DNA of 37,318 nucleotides from Burkholderia sp. WSM2232 (GTDB lineage: Bacteria > Pseudomonadota > Gammaproteobacteria > Burkholderiales > Burkholderiaceae), in assembly GCF_000472545.1 (NCBI RefSeq), contig NZ_AWZV01000044.1:1-37318 (forward strand), in the 5' to 3' direction. Positions 8,052 through 16,418 of the stretch are shown in pieces. A program made the position numbers and the translations under genes. The notes under the pieces are model-generated. The model did not search any database. It saw nothing but the letters and a program-made list of their open reading frames with translations, and was not told where the DNA came from. Every line of letters starts with the position of its first letter. Position 1 is the stretch's first letter.

Positions 8052-8097
8052 TGGCTACGTGAATATCAACCGTAACCACAAAACAGGAGTCTGCAAC

Positions 8098-9288
8098 GTG
8101 GCAAACGACTATCTCTTCACCTCCGAATCCGTTTCTGAAGGCCATCCCGACAAGGTCGCGGACCAAATCTCGGACGCGATTCTCGACGCCATCCTGTCGC
8201 AGGACAAATACTCGCGTGTCGCGGCGGAAACGCTGTGCAACACCGGGCTGGTGGTGCTCGCGGGTGAAATCACCACGACCGCGAACGTCGACTACATTCA
8301 GATCGCGCGCAATACCATCAAGCGCATCGGCTACGACAACACCGACTACGGTATCGACTACCGCGGCTGCGCCGTGCTCGTCGCATACGACAAGCAGTCG
8401 CCGGACATCGCTCAGGGCGTGGACCGCGCGCACGACAACAACCTGGACCAGGGCGCGGGCGACCAGGGCCTGATGTTCGGCTACGCGTGCGAGGAAACCC
8501 CGGAACTGATGCCGTTGCCGATCCACCTGTCGCATCGTCTGGTGGAACGCCAGGCCAATCTGCGCCGCGACGGCCGCCTGCCGTGGCTGCGTCCGGACGC
8601 GAAGTCGCAGGTCACCGTGCGTTATGTGGACGGCAAACCGCATTCCATCGACACGGTCGTGCTTTCCACGCAGCATTCGCCGGACATTGATCTGGGCACG
8701 CTGCGCGAAGCGGTGATCGAAGAAGTCATCAAGCCGACGCTGCCGGCCAATCTGATCAAGGGCGACATCAAGTTCCTCGTGAACCCGACCGGCCGGTTCG
8801 TGATCGGCGGCCCGCAAGGCGATTGCGGTCTGACGGGGCGCAAGATCATCGTCGATACGTACGGTGGCGCGGCACCGCACGGCGGCGGCGCGTTTTCGGG
8901 CAAGGACCCGTCGAAGGTCGACCGCTCGGCAGCGTACGCCGGCCGCTACGTCGCGAAGAACATCGTGGCCGCAGGCCTTGCGTCGCGCTGCCTGATTCAG
9001 GTGTCGTACGCAATCGGCGTGGCGCAGCCGACCTCGGTCATGGTCAACACGTTCGGCACCGGCCGCGTGTCGGACGTCACCATCACGCGTCTCGTGCAGG
9101 AGCATTTCGATCTGCGTCCGAAGGGCATCATCCAGATGCTCGATCTGCTGCGTCCGGTCTACGAGAAGAGCGCAGCTTACGGTCACTTCGGCCGCGAAGA
9201 GCCGGAATTCACGTGGGAAGCCACGGACAAGGCGCTGGCGTTGGCAGAAGCCGCCGGCACCGAGCCGGTCGCCGCATTGGCGGACTGA
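8098..9288 (+). CDS. metK: S-adenosylmethionine synthetase
   Basis: Makes SAM from methionine and ATP in the cytosol and feeds all methylation, including the RlmI-type enzyme in this window. The protein has 396 residues from the GTG at 8098, preceded by AGGAG at 8085-8089. The frame is open further back, but MANDYLFTSESVSEGHPDK is the family N-terminus. Motifs are GHPDK (15-19), the signature hexapeptide GAGDQG (119-124) and the glycine-rich GGGAFSGKD loop. Two intrinsic terminators follow. Confidence 0.97.
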   Translation: MANDYLFTSESVSEGHPDKVADQISDAILDAILSQDKYSRVAAETLCNTGLVVLAGEITTTANVDYIQIARNTIKRIGYDNTDYGIDYRGCAVLVAYDKQSPDIAQGVDRAHDNNLDQGAGDQGLMFGYACEETPELMPLPIHLSHRLVERQANLRRDGRLPWLRPDAKSQVTVRYVDGKPHSIDTVVLSTQHSPDIDLGTLREAVIEEVIKPTLPANLIKGDIKFLVNPTGRFVIGGPQGDCGLTGRKIIVDTYGGAAPHGGGAFSGKDPSKVDRSAAYAGRYVAKNIVAAGLASRCLIQVSYAIGVAQPTSVMVNTFGTGRVSDVTITRLVQEHFDLRPKGIIQMLDLLRPVYEKSAAYGHFGREEPEFTWEATDKALALAEAAGTEPVAALAD

Positions 9289-9293
9289 CGAAA

Positions 9294-9323
9294 GCCCCGC
9301 TGCCTGCGCGGGGCGGTTTTTTT
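9294..9323 (+). terminator. Rho-independent terminator of metK
   Basis: GCCCCGC (9294-9300) pairs with GCGGGGC (9308-9314) and is followed by a run of seven T at 9317-9323. It lies six bases after the metK stop and is a textbook intrinsic terminator. Confidence 0.9.
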
Positions 9324-9350
9324 CAAACCGGATACTCAGGCTGACTGAAA

Positions 9351-9386
9351 CGGCCCGATCGGCTGATTGCTGATCGGGCCGTTTCT
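9351..9386. terminator. Second hairpin terminator after metK
   Basis: A perfect 10-bp stem, CGGCCCGATC (9351-9360) and GATCGGGCCG (9372-9381), loop of 11, followed by TTTCT. On the other strand it is followed by TTTCA. It is probably a back-up or bidirectional terminator. Confidence 0.65.
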
Positions 9387-9531
9387 ATTGGCGTCATTGA
9401 TTCTGTGCGCGTCGCGCCTCGCCAGGTCGAATCGACGCGGCCCGCCACATCGGGAAACGCCACGAAACGTTACAACGTGCCGGGCCGTGTAAGGCACAGG
9501 GGCATTGTCGTGACGCTAGCGCTTGCGCTGC

Positions 9532-9903
9532 CTAGCGCGTCGCGAACGCGAACGCAAACCAGCCCGTGCTGCCGCTCGTCGACATGCGGCGCGGGCGGCG
9601 GCTTGCGTGCTGCGACTGCGTCGCGACGGCCGTGCGCGGGGTCGTCGTCAGACGCAGTGGCGTGGGCTTGCGCAGCAGCGTGCGCAGCGACAGGCGGCGT
9701 GCACCGCCGCGCGTACGCAAAGCAGAGAAAAAAGAGTTGAACCAGGTGCGGATGCCGTCGACTGCTTTCGCGTCGCGCCATTGTTCGCCCAAGGCACGCG
9801 TGCGTGTGGCGTGATGGCGCAGCGCGCGCACGACGTGACGGCGTGCCGGACGGGCCGCTTTCAGGGCGGCGCGAGTGAAACGGGTGCTCAGAAGAGTATG
9901 CAT
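9532..9903 (-). CDS. Hypothetical basic protein, doubtful
   Basis: A possible 123-residue protein from ATG 9903, starting MHTLLSTRFTRAALKAARPA. It is very rich in Arg, Ala and Thr, with no recognisable domain, signal peptide or membrane segment. The start lacks a clear Shine-Dalgarno sequence. Frames on the opposite strand over the same bases are also open, as is usual in GC-rich DNA, so this may be spurious. I list it because a region of this size between two genes would otherwise be empty and the frame is fairly long. No function can be assigned. Confidence 0.3.
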   Translation of the reverse strand: MHTLLSTRFTRAALKAARPARRHVVRALRHHATRTRALGEQWRDAKAVDGIRTWFNSFFSALRTRGGARRLSLRTLLRKPTPLRLTTTPRTAVATQSQHASRRPRRMSTSGSTGWFAFAFATR

Positions 9904-10140
9904 GGCTTTACAGATAGGCAACGTGTCGCGCGATGGAATGTGCGCCAGTTGTAGCACCCGGTGTGCCAATGGCGGTCTCTCGACGCACGAAGCGTAAGCC
10001 CGAAGCTGGGTGAAGAACTGCGCGATGAAACACGCCGGGATGGATCGCGCCTTCGGGCTGCAAAGCCCGTGAGACGCAAAAGCAGGCGGGAGTAGCGATC
10101 AACATGCGTGCAGGCTACACGTGATTCATGACGTCTGAAA

Positions 10141-10177
10141 GTCGGTTTTTACCCTGCGAATAAGGGTTTTCACCGAC
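10141..10177. repeat. Nested composite inverted repeat
   Basis: Outer arms GTCGGT (10141-10146) and ACCGAC (10172-10177) enclose inner arms ACCCT (10151-10155) and AGGGT (10163-10167). The two arms are separated by T-rich spacers on each side, so the element has near two-fold symmetry. It could be a dimeric regulator operator or an RNA hairpin. It lies about 220 bases upstream of the dioxygenase start. Confidence 0.55.
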
Positions 10178-10400
10178 GCGCGCGGCGTTTGCGGCCCGAA
10201 CTGGCACCTGTTGTCGCAGCACGATTAGCGTGCGCGGTTGCACAGCCGGCGTGCGGCCGCAGCCTGTGCGCCGCATGCAATCAGTGCGGCGCCTTGGATC
10301 AACATCAAACCTCCGACGAAACGCGACGGTGAAACAGCAGGCGGTATGATCGCGCCCGTTTTACAATCGAACATCGGTTAGTCGACGGTCACGGAACGCC

Positions 10401-11162
10401 ATGTCACTCCATTCGAAGAAAGAGCAGATCCACACGCTGCGTGAGCAGGGCTTTGTCGTCGTGCCCGGCCTCCTGTCGGCCGAGCGTTGCGAGGAAATGA
10501 AACAGGTTGCGCAACGTCAGTTGGAGGACGCCGCCCCGCCCGTCGAGTTCGAGGCGGATCTGCAATATCCCGGTGCGCCCTCTTCGAAACTCGCGCCCGG
10601 CGGTCATACCGTGCGGCGCTTGCTAGACGCATACGGGCGCGATAGCAGTTTCGCGCAGTGGGCAACCGCGCCCGAAATTCGCGGCTGGATGGAGTTGTAT
10701 TTCGGCGAAGAGCCGCGCCTTTCCCGCGCGCACCACAACTGCATGATGACCAAGCACCCGGCGTACGGCAGTCTGACCGGCTGGCATCGGGACGTGCGTT
10801 ACTGGTCGTTCGAGCGCGACGATCTTGTTTCGGTGTGGCTCGCGCTCGGCAATGAAACTGTCGACAACGGCGCGCTCTGGTTCGTGCCGGGCTCGCACAG
10901 CGCCGCCTTCACCGGCGAGCGCTTTGACGAGGCCAAGTTCTTTCGCTCCGACCTCGAGGAAAATCAGACGTGGATTCGCGCCGCGGTGTCGCCCGAACTG
11001 AAAGCGGGGGACGTGGTGTTTTTCCACTGCAATACGCTGCACTCCGCGGGCAAGAATCTGAGCGACCAGGTGAAGTTCTCGCTGGTGTTCACCTATCACG
11101 GCGCGAGCAATGTGCCGTTGCCGGGCACACGCTCAGCAGCGAAGCCTGAAATCGCTTTCTGA
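10401..11162 (+). CDS. Phytanoyl-CoA dioxygenase (PhyH) family protein
   Basis: A 253-residue Fe(II)/2-oxoglutarate-dependent oxygenase of the PhyH family. The iron-binding facial triad is visible: H129 and D131 in GWHRDVRYW and H214 in NTLHSAGKN. The double-stranded beta-helix core runs from about residue 105 to 235. PhyH proteins hydroxylate varied substrates, and the sequence does not tell which. It is cytosolic, with no signal peptide. It stands alone between gene-poor DNA and a convergent DUF3185 gene, so the context gives no pathway. The ATG at 10401 gives a sensible N-terminus, although the upstream Shine-Dalgarno is weak. Confidence 0.85.
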   Translation: MSLHSKKEQIHTLREQGFVVVPGLLSAERCEEMKQVAQRQLEDAAPPVEFEADLQYPGAPSSKLAPGGHTVRRLLDAYGRDSSFAQWATAPEIRGWMELYFGEEPRLSRAHHNCMMTKHPAYGSLTGWHRDVRYWSFERDDLVSVWLALGNETVDNGALWFVPGSHSAAFTGERFDEAKFFRSDLEENQTWIRAAVSPELKAGDVVFFHCNTLHSAGKNLSDQVKFSLVFTYHGASNVPLPGTRSAAKPEIAF

Positions 11163-11250
11163 CTCAGACAACTGAAGCTTCGCGGCGGCGTGCTGCGCGC
11201 ACAACCTGCGCGAGCGCGCAACGCCGCCGCCGCCGCTTCACGCGAAGCGC

Positions 11251-11457
11251 TTAGCGCTTGCGCCCCGACAACGCCATGCCCGTAATGCCTGCGAGCGTGG
11301 CCACCACGCCGCCAACAATCAGCATGATCGCCTTGTTCGAGGGCGAGCCCGTGAAGACGCGCGACACGTCGCTGCTCACCGAATTGAAAGCCTGCCCGCC
11401 GAAGTACAGCAGCAATACGCCGCCGACAATCAGCGCAATTGAAATCGCCTTCGTCAT
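11251..11457 (-). CDS. DUF3185 family small membrane protein
   Basis: A 68-residue protein from ATG 11457, preceded by GGGAG at a good distance. It has two hydrophobic segments: residues about 5-21 (ISIALIVGGVLLLYFGG) and 43-62 (AIMLIVGGVVATLAGITGMA), the second ending in a basic GRKR tail. The layout matches the DUF3185 family of short inner-membrane proteins, whose role is unknown. The open frame continues upstream, but that part is not family-like. It converges on the dioxygenase gene, about 90 bases away. Confidence 0.8.
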   Translation of the reverse strand: MTKAISIALIVGGVLLLYFGGQAFNSVSSDVSRVFTGSPSNKAIMLIVGGVVATLAGITGMALSGRKR

Positions 11458-11667
11458 GTAACGCTCCCTAAGCTTGACCGCGCAAAGTGTAGGGGACGTG
11501 AAAGCGCTCGTCCATCCTGCGCGACGCGCTCTGCAGCCAGCGCGTCGATTGGCTACCATAGCGGTCTGACCACATATAACAACGAACTCACAGCAGCACG
11601 CCTCCCGCAGCATGCGATTGCCCATGCCTGAGATCACCGGGCGCCATCATTATCAAGGACATCAGCA

Positions 11668-12711
11668 ATGGCTTACGAAGCAGCTTCAGAACGCTATGCG
11701 GACATGCAGTACCGCGTGTGCGGCAAGTCGGGCCTTAAACTTCCCGCGCTGTCGCTCGGCTTGTGGCACAACTTCGGCGACACCACACCGCTTTCCACGC
11801 AGCGCGAAATTCTGCGCGCCGCGTTCGATCTCGGCATCACCCACTTCGATCTGGCGAACAACTACGGGCCGCCGTACGGCAGTGCCGAGACCAACTTTGG
11901 CCGGCATTTCAAGGACGACTTCAAGCCCTATCGCGACGAGCTGCTGATTTCTTCGAAGGCCGGCTGGGACATGTGGCCGGGCCCGTATGGACAGGGCGGC
12001 GGCTCGCGCAAATACGTGCTCGCGAGTCTCGATCAGAGCCTCAAGCGCATGGGGCTCGACTACGTCGACATCTTCTATTCGCATCGCTTCGACGCACACA
12101 CGCCGCTCGAAGAAACCGCGGGTGCATTGGCGAGTGCCGTGCAGCAGGGCAAGGCGCTGTACATCGGCATTTCGTCGTACTCGGCGAGCAAGACGCTCGA
12201 AATGGCGAAGCTGCTTGCCGAATATAAGGTGCCGCTCCTGATTCATCAGCCCGCGTACAACATGCTCAATCGCTGGATCGAACGCGAGTTGCTCGACACG
12301 CTGGAACAGGTCGGCGCGGGCACGATTGCGTTCACGCCGCTCGCGCAAGGTCTGCTGACCGGCAAGTATCTGAACGGCGTGCCGCAGGACGCGCGCGTGA
12401 ACAAGCCCGGCGGCGCGTCCCTGAAGCAGGAGCATTTGAGCGCGGAGAATATCGAGCACGTGCGCAAGCTGAACGAAATCGCGCAACGTCGCGGCCAGAG
12501 CCTCGCGCAAATGGCGCTCGCATGGGCGTTGCGCGATCCGCGCGTGACCTCGGTGCTGATCGGCGCGAACCGCGCGGAACAGGTGCGCGAAAACGTCGGC
12601 GCGTTGAAGAACCTCGCGTTCTCGAAAGAGGAACTCGCGGAGATCGACCGCTACGCGACGGAAGGCGGCATCAACCTGTGGGAGAAACCGTCGACGGATC
12701 AGGCGGTCTGA
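11668..12711 (+). CDS. gpr: Aldo/keto reductase, L-glyceraldehyde 3-phosphate reductase type
   Basis: An NADPH-dependent aldo/keto reductase of the YghZ/Gpr group, which in E. coli reduces L-glyceraldehyde 3-phosphate and methylglyoxal. The protein has 347 residues (E. coli 346). The catalytic tetrad is visible: D61 and Y66 (HFDLANNYGP), K97 (SSKAGWD) and H139 (YSHRFD). The typical GPYGQGGGSRKYVLASLDQSL stretch and the C-terminal NLWEKPSTDQAV are present. The start is ATG 11668 with AAGGA upstream. It is followed by a strong terminator. Substrate in this organism is inferred from the family. Confidence 0.9.
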   Translation: MAYEAASERYADMQYRVCGKSGLKLPALSLGLWHNFGDTTPLSTQREILRAAFDLGITHFDLANNYGPPYGSAETNFGRHFKDDFKPYRDELLISSKAGWDMWPGPYGQGGGSRKYVLASLDQSLKRMGLDYVDIFYSHRFDAHTPLEETAGALASAVQQGKALYIGISSYSASKTLEMAKLLAEYKVPLLIHQPAYNMLNRWIERELLDTLEQVGAGTIAFTPLAQGLLTGKYLNGVPQDARVNKPGGASLKQEHLSAENIEHVRKLNEIAQRRGQSLAQMALAWALRDPRVTSVLIGANRAEQVRENVGALKNLAFSKEELAEIDRYATEGGINLWEKPSTDQAV

Positions 12712-12745
12712 TTCCGGCGACGCTGGCGCCTCACGAATGAAGACC

Positions 12746-12770
12746 AAGCCGCCGTCAAGGCGGCTTTTTT
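12746..12770 (+). terminator. Rho-independent terminator of the aldo/keto reductase gene
   Basis: AAGCCGCC (12746-12753) pairs with GGCGGCTT (12759-12766) around a 5-base loop, and the T run continues to 12770. It sits between two convergent genes. Confidence 0.88.
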
Positions 12771-12779
12771 CGCCAGACG

Positions 12780-12965
12780 CTAGACGAGCGCGGGCAAGCC
12801 TTCCACCAGCACTACCGCGAAGACGACACCGAGCAACGCACCCAGCACGCGCAGCACGTTGTGCCGCAACTCGGTCTTGCAAGGCAGCGCGCCGACGAAC
12901 AGAGCCCCCGCCAGCGCCATCGGAATGACCAAAATGAAGTCGCCAATCGTGAAGTAGGTCGTCAT
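12780..12965 (-). CDS. Small two-helix membrane protein, unknown function
   Basis: A 61-residue protein starting MTTYFTIGDF at ATG 12965, preceded by GGAGACGAG. An ATG four codons upstream (12977) lacks a ribosome-binding site. It has two hydrophobic stretches: residues about 9-27 (FILVIPMALAGALFVGALP) and 39-58 (VLRVLGALLGVVFAVVLVEG). Between them lies a short CKTELRHN loop. I do not recognise a named family, but the composition and clean start argue that it is real. Confidence 0.7.
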   Translation of the reverse strand: MTTYFTIGDFILVIPMALAGALFVGALPCKTELRHNVLRVLGALLGVVFAVVLVEGLPALV

Positions 12966-13267
12966 ACTCGTCTCCATTTATTTTGGCGGCGAAAGCAGCG
13001 GCTCTGATTGAGCGGTGCGCTGCCAACGCCCGATTCGAGTATAGGTGACGCCAGAAGCGCCGTAGCCGTCTGCTGGAGCTCCGCGACGCCGCTTCGCAAG
13101 CCGTTGAAGCCAACGCCCGCAAGGCTCGCAACGGTTGTGGCGGCGCAGCAAAAAGGTACGGAAAAAGTGAAGCGCTTGCTTACGCAGCCCTTACTTTTTA
13201 TCGATTTTCGATGCGCTGCGAATGGCCGGGGCACTCGCCATCGTGCCGCAGTCGCCGCGCGTTCCGC
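12966..13267. other. Intergenic region, nothing recognised
   Basis: About 300 bases between the small membrane protein gene and the stop codon of the MFS gene. I see no gene, hairpin terminator or repeat here. It must contain the promoter of the small membrane protein on the minus strand. Confidence 0.4.
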
Positions 13268-14479
13268 TCAACCGTGAGCCGCGTCCAGCCGGCTCAATCT
13301 GAGCGCCGCCAGCATGCCGATGACGAGCAGCGCGGCCACGAGTGCGGCTACGCCGGTCCATCCGAAACCGGCCCACATGTGGCCGCCATATGAGCCGACC
13401 ACGCTCGAGCCGATGTAGTACGCGAGCAGATAAAGCGCGGCCGCCTGGCCCTTGGCCTCTTTCGCGAGACGCCCGACCCAGCCGCTCGCCACCGCGTGCC
13501 CGGCGAAGAAGCCGAACGTCACGCAGGCAATGCCGCCGACAATCGCTGCGAGCGCGCCCAATGTGGTGAGCGCGAGCCCCGCGCCCATCAGCAGCAAGCT
13601 CGCCGCGAGCACACGGGCGCGCCCGAACGTGTCGGCCATGCGGCCGGACCACGGCGACGCGACCACGCCCGTCAGGTACACCACGAAAATTGCGCCGATC
13701 TCCGTTTGACTCAGGCGGTACGGCGGCGCGAGCAGCCGGTAGCCGATGTAGTTGTACAGCGTGACGAAGCTGCCCATCAGCACGAAGCCGAGCAGGAACA
13801 GCAAGGGCAAGCCCGGCCGTGTGAACTGGCGCAACAACGCGCTGCGGTGATGCATGAAGCCGAGTCCGCGCCGCGGCACGAAATGGCGCGACGGCGGCAG
13901 CAGCGCGCGAAACGCGAGCATCGACAGAAGGCCGAGCACGCCGATCGTGCCTATGGCGACGCGCCACGAGAACAGATCGGCGACCACGCCGGTGATCACG
14001 CGCCCCGCCATTCCGCCGATTGCCGTGCCGCCGACATACAAACCCATCGCGAGGCCGAGACCGTCGGGGTGCACTTCTTCAGCGAGATAGGCCATGGCGA
14101 CGGCTGGCACGCCGCCGAGCGCGAGACCTTCGAGCGTGCGCAACACGAGCAGTTGATGCCACTGCGGCGCAATCGACACGCCGATCGTCAGCAGCGCCGA
14201 AACGGTCAACGACATCGTCATCAGCTTGTGACGGCTCCAGCCTTCGGAGACGAAGCCCGCCGTGAAGATGGAGAACGCGAGCGCCGCCGTGGAGAGCGAG
14301 ACGGTGAGGCTGCTTTGCGCAGGCGTCACGTTGAACGCCGAGGAAAACGACGGCAACAGCGGCTGCACGCAATACAGCAATGAAAACGTGGCGTAGCCCG
14401 CAAACAGCAGGGCGATGCTGGCGCGCCAGTAGGCGCGGGTGCCGCGTTCGAGATAAGGCGTATCGGATGCGTTGGGCAC
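13268..14479 (-). CDS. MFS transporter, drug/metabolite exporter type
   Basis: A major facilitator of about 403 residues with the expected 12 membrane helices. The N-terminal half has FAGYATFSLLYCVQPLLPSF in helix 1 and a family loop at residues about 80-90 (SEGWSRHKLMT, DRxGRR-like position). The central loop carries RHFVPRRG. It resembles the YnfM/putative arabinose-efflux group, which exports sugars or drugs; the substrate is unknown. The start is uncertain: I chose GTG 14479 (MPNASDTPYLERGT), but a TTG at 14500 is also open, and neither has a clear ribosome-binding site. It is divergent from the small gene at 14940. Confidence 0.82.
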   Translation of the reverse strand: MPNASDTPYLERGTRAYWRASIALLFAGYATFSLLYCVQPLLPSFSSAFNVTPAQSSLTVSLSTAALAFSIFTAGFVSEGWSRHKLMTMSLTVSALLTIGVSIAPQWHQLLVLRTLEGLALGGVPAVAMAYLAEEVHPDGLGLAMGLYVGGTAIGGMAGRVITGVVADLFSWRVAIGTIGVLGLLSMLAFRALLPPSRHFVPRRGLGFMHHRSALLRQFTRPGLPLLFLLGFVLMGSFVTLYNYIGYRLLAPPYRLSQTEIGAIFVVYLTGVVASPWSGRMADTFGRARVLAASLLLMGAGLALTTLGALAAIVGGIACVTFGFFAGHAVASGWVGRLAKEAKGQAAALYLLAYYIGSSVVGSYGGHMWAGFGWTGVAALVAALLVIGMLAALRLSRLDAAHG

Positions 14480-14939
14480 GACAGAAAGAACCAGGACCAA
14501 ATGCGGAAAAGACAGAGCGCAAAACGGCCGCGAAGTCAGAGCACTTCACAGTATCCGTCCGGTATCGTCATGACGAATATTCGCCAGACGCCGCGCCCGC
14601 AAAGCAGTTAAGGATACGCTGAAAATGGCGCCGCGGTGTGCGAAAACGCGCGAGTGGTGCGCAAGCGCAGCGTTTTTGATGTCTGCGCCCGGCAGGGTTT
14701 ATGATGGTCTCGTCGCGGCGCCCGGCGCCGCGACGAATCCGCGGAAACGACGGGTGAAACGCCCTGAGTTCCCGCTATCACGGGCCCCGCAAAACGGGAA
14801 CAATGACTCGAAGCTCTCACGCGTATCCACGCGCAGCAGTTTGGGTGCGTACGCAACGTTACCGGCGAAGCGGCGCTTTTATCATCACCTTGACCGGCAT
14901 GAATCCATAAAGCCGGCTATGGGAGAACGGGGAAACATC
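14480..14939. other. Divergent intergenic region with palindrome
   Basis: 460 bases between the divergent MFS gene and the small gene at 14940. It holds the 27-bp palindrome at 14710-14736. A TATCAT at about 14879-14884 could be a -10 element for the small gene, without a good -35. No gene seen. Confidence 0.4.
14710..14736. repeat. 27-bp perfect palindrome
   Basis: Two perfect 13-base arms (14710-14722 and 14724-14736) flank a single C. It can extrude as a cruciform or fold as a very stable RNA hairpin. There is no T run, so it is not a typical terminator. It lies about 205 bases upstream of the small gene. Confidence 0.85.
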
Positions 14940-15152
14940 ATGCAAATCGGTTCCATTGTCCGATCGGTGCATATCGCCGTGCCACAAGGCGCGCGCGGAA
15001 TCGTCATGCGCATTCTCGGCGACATGGCCATGGTGGCGTGGTATGCCGGCGAGCCCGGCGCTTCGCCGCAACTGAACACTGAACCCTTTTTCCTCGAAGA
15101 CCTGATCGACACCGGCGAACTGGTGCGTCCGTCGAGCGCGCAGATGCATTAG
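14940..15152 (+). CDS. Conserved-looking small hypothetical protein
   Basis: A 70-residue protein starting MQIGSIVRSVHIAVPQGARG at ATG 14940, with a GGGGAA ribosome-binding site. It ends ELVRPSSAQMH. It has no membrane helix or signal peptide and no domain I can name. The composition is balanced (acidic FFLEDLIDTGEL, aromatic MVAWYAG), unlike the arginine-rich shadow frames, and the start signal is clear, so I accept it as a gene. The frame is open upstream, but that part looks non-coding. It lies about 100 bases before srkA, in the same direction. Confidence 0.75.
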   Translation: MQIGSIVRSVHIAVPQGARGIVMRILGDMAMVAWYAGEPGASPQLNTEPFFLEDLIDTGELVRPSSAQMH

Positions 15153-15251
15153 CGCGGTCGCGGTTTCGCGCGTCTGCGGTTTGCCTCGCAGGCGCGCGCC
15201 GCAAATCGCGCCACACTCGTCTTTGACGGCCGCGCGGCGCACAATGCGGGC

Positions 15252-16277
15252 ATGAACGACATTCTCGATCCACAGGACGGCGCCGCGCGCACCGTGCCTT
15301 TCGCCCGGCTCCAGCCGGAACTCGTGCTCGATGCACTCGACAGCGTGCTCGCCACAGTCGGCGTGCGCACGGACGGGCGCATGCTGCCGCTCAACAGTTA
15401 CGAAAACCGCGTGTATCAGGTGGGCGTCGAAGACGGTCCGCCGGTGGTCGCCAAGTTCTATCGTCCCGAGCGTTGGAGCGATGCCGCCATTCTGGAAGAG
15501 CATGCGTTCGTCGCGGAACTGACCGCGCGGGAAATTCCCGCCGTGCCGGCGCGCGCTTTCGAAGGCCGCACGCTGCATACGTTCGACGGTTTCCGTTTTT
15601 CAATTTTCGAGCGCCGTGGCGGACGCGCGCCGGACCTCGATCGTCGCGATACGCTCGAGTGGCTTGGGCGCTTTATCGGCCGGATTCATGCGGTCGGGCA
15701 GACGCAGAACTACACGGAGCGTCCCGCGCTCGACATTCAGACTTTCGGCTACGAGCCGCGCGATTTCCTGCTTGCTCACACCTTCATTCCCGATGATGTG
15801 CGCGACGCCTGGCAGACCGTCGTCAATCTGGCGCTGGAAGGCGTCCAGCGCGCGTTTGAGCGCGCGGGCGAGATCCGCACGCTGCGCATGCACGGCGACT
15901 GTCATCCGAGCAATGTGCTGTGGACCGACGCGGGGCCGCATTTCGTCGACTTCGACGACAGCCGCATGGGCCCGGCCGTGCAGGACTTGTGGCTGCTGCT
16001 GCCGGGCGAGCGCGCCGAGGCGTCGCGTGCGCTCGCCGATCTGCTCGCGGGCTATGAAGACTTCTGCGACTTCGAGCCGCGCGAGCTGCATCTGGTCGAA
16101 GCGTTGCGCACGCTGCGCCTGATCCACTATCAGGCGTGGCTCGCGCGTCGCTGGGACGATCCTGCGTTTCCGGCGGCGTTTCCCTGGTTTAACACGCAGC
16201 GGTACTGGGAAGACCGCATTCTCGAAATGCGCGAGCAGTTGGGCGCGATGCAGGAAGGGCCGCTGTGGCCTGTTTAG
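15252..16277 (+). CDS. srkA: Stress response serine/threonine kinase SrkA (YihE family)
   Basis: A 341-residue kinase-like (APH/choline-kinase fold) protein of the YihE/SrkA family. In E. coli SrkA protects against stress-induced death by countering MazEF-linked programmes, probably by phosphorylating protein targets. Visible motifs: VVAKFY with the ATP-binding K68, HGDCHPSN (214-221) as the catalytic loop with D216, and VDFDD (232-236) as the metal-binding DFG equivalent. Length is close to E. coli (328). ATG 15252 is the natural start. No mazEF pair lies in the window, and its partners here are unknown. Confidence 0.9.
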   Translation: MNDILDPQDGAARTVPFARLQPELVLDALDSVLATVGVRTDGRMLPLNSYENRVYQVGVEDGPPVVAKFYRPERWSDAAILEEHAFVAELTAREIPAVPARAFEGRTLHTFDGFRFSIFERRGGRAPDLDRRDTLEWLGRFIGRIHAVGQTQNYTERPALDIQTFGYEPRDFLLAHTFIPDDVRDAWQTVVNLALEGVQRAFERAGEIRTLRMHGDCHPSNVLWTDAGPHFVDFDDSRMGPAVQDLWLLLPGERAEASRALADLLAGYEDFCDFEPRELHLVEALRTLRLIHYQAWLARRWDDPAFPAAFPWFNTQRYWEDRILEMREQLGAMQEGPLWPV

Positions 16278-16298
16278 ATTGAGCAAACGCGTCAATTG

Positions 16299-16317
16299 TG
16301 TAATGATAGCCATTCTC
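16299..16317 (+). promoter_or_regulatory. Fur-box-like operator
   Basis: The 19 bases match the classic Fur box (GATAATGATAATCATTATC) at 14 of 19 positions, including AATGATA and CATT in the correct phase. It lies about 195 bases upstream of the PepSY protein gene, whose family is iron-linked. Iron-dependent repression is inferred. Confidence 0.65.
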
Positions 16318-16342
16318 AATTGAAGGGCATCGCCAGCTTCCT

Positions 16343-16418
16343 GTCACATTTCTCCTCCTCTGTGACTGCCAGCCAGCCCGTCAATGGGACGGCTCCGGGC
16401 CGCAAGCCGGAGCCGTCC
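16343..16418 (+). promoter_or_regulatory. Two leader hairpins before the PepSY gene
   Basis: First, GTCACA (16343-16348) / TGTGAC (16361-16366) with a pyrimidine loop containing CTCCTCCTC, complementary to Shine-Dalgarno sequences. Second, a perfect 12-bp stem, 16387-16398 with 16407-16418, loop of 8. It is followed by a pyrimidine-rich stretch but no real T run. The second could be the srkA terminator or part of an attenuator. Confidence 0.5.

Larger units (their letters stand above)
9382..10400. other. Gene-poor kilobase between metK and the dioxygenase
   Basis: Apart from one doubtful minus-strand frame (9532-9903), I see no gene with a ribosome-binding site or family resemblance. The only clear structure is the composite inverted repeat at 10141-10177. 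A TACAAT at 10362-10367 could be the -10 of the downstream dioxygenase gene, but no -35 is evident. Confidence 0.5.

Noticed and set aside
7936..8097. The metK leader as a SAM-II or SAH riboswitch
   Set aside because: A GCTAAAG and an AGGCTC are present, but the surrounding stems and conserved bases of those classes could not be matched.
7948..9186. A 412-codon minus-strand frame over metK
   Set aside because: Antisense to metK, which has all family motifs on the plus strand.
11686..13131. A 481-codon minus-strand frame across the aldo/keto reductase gene
   Set aside because: It is antisense to a clear gene with all its catalytic residues and has no ribosome-binding site.
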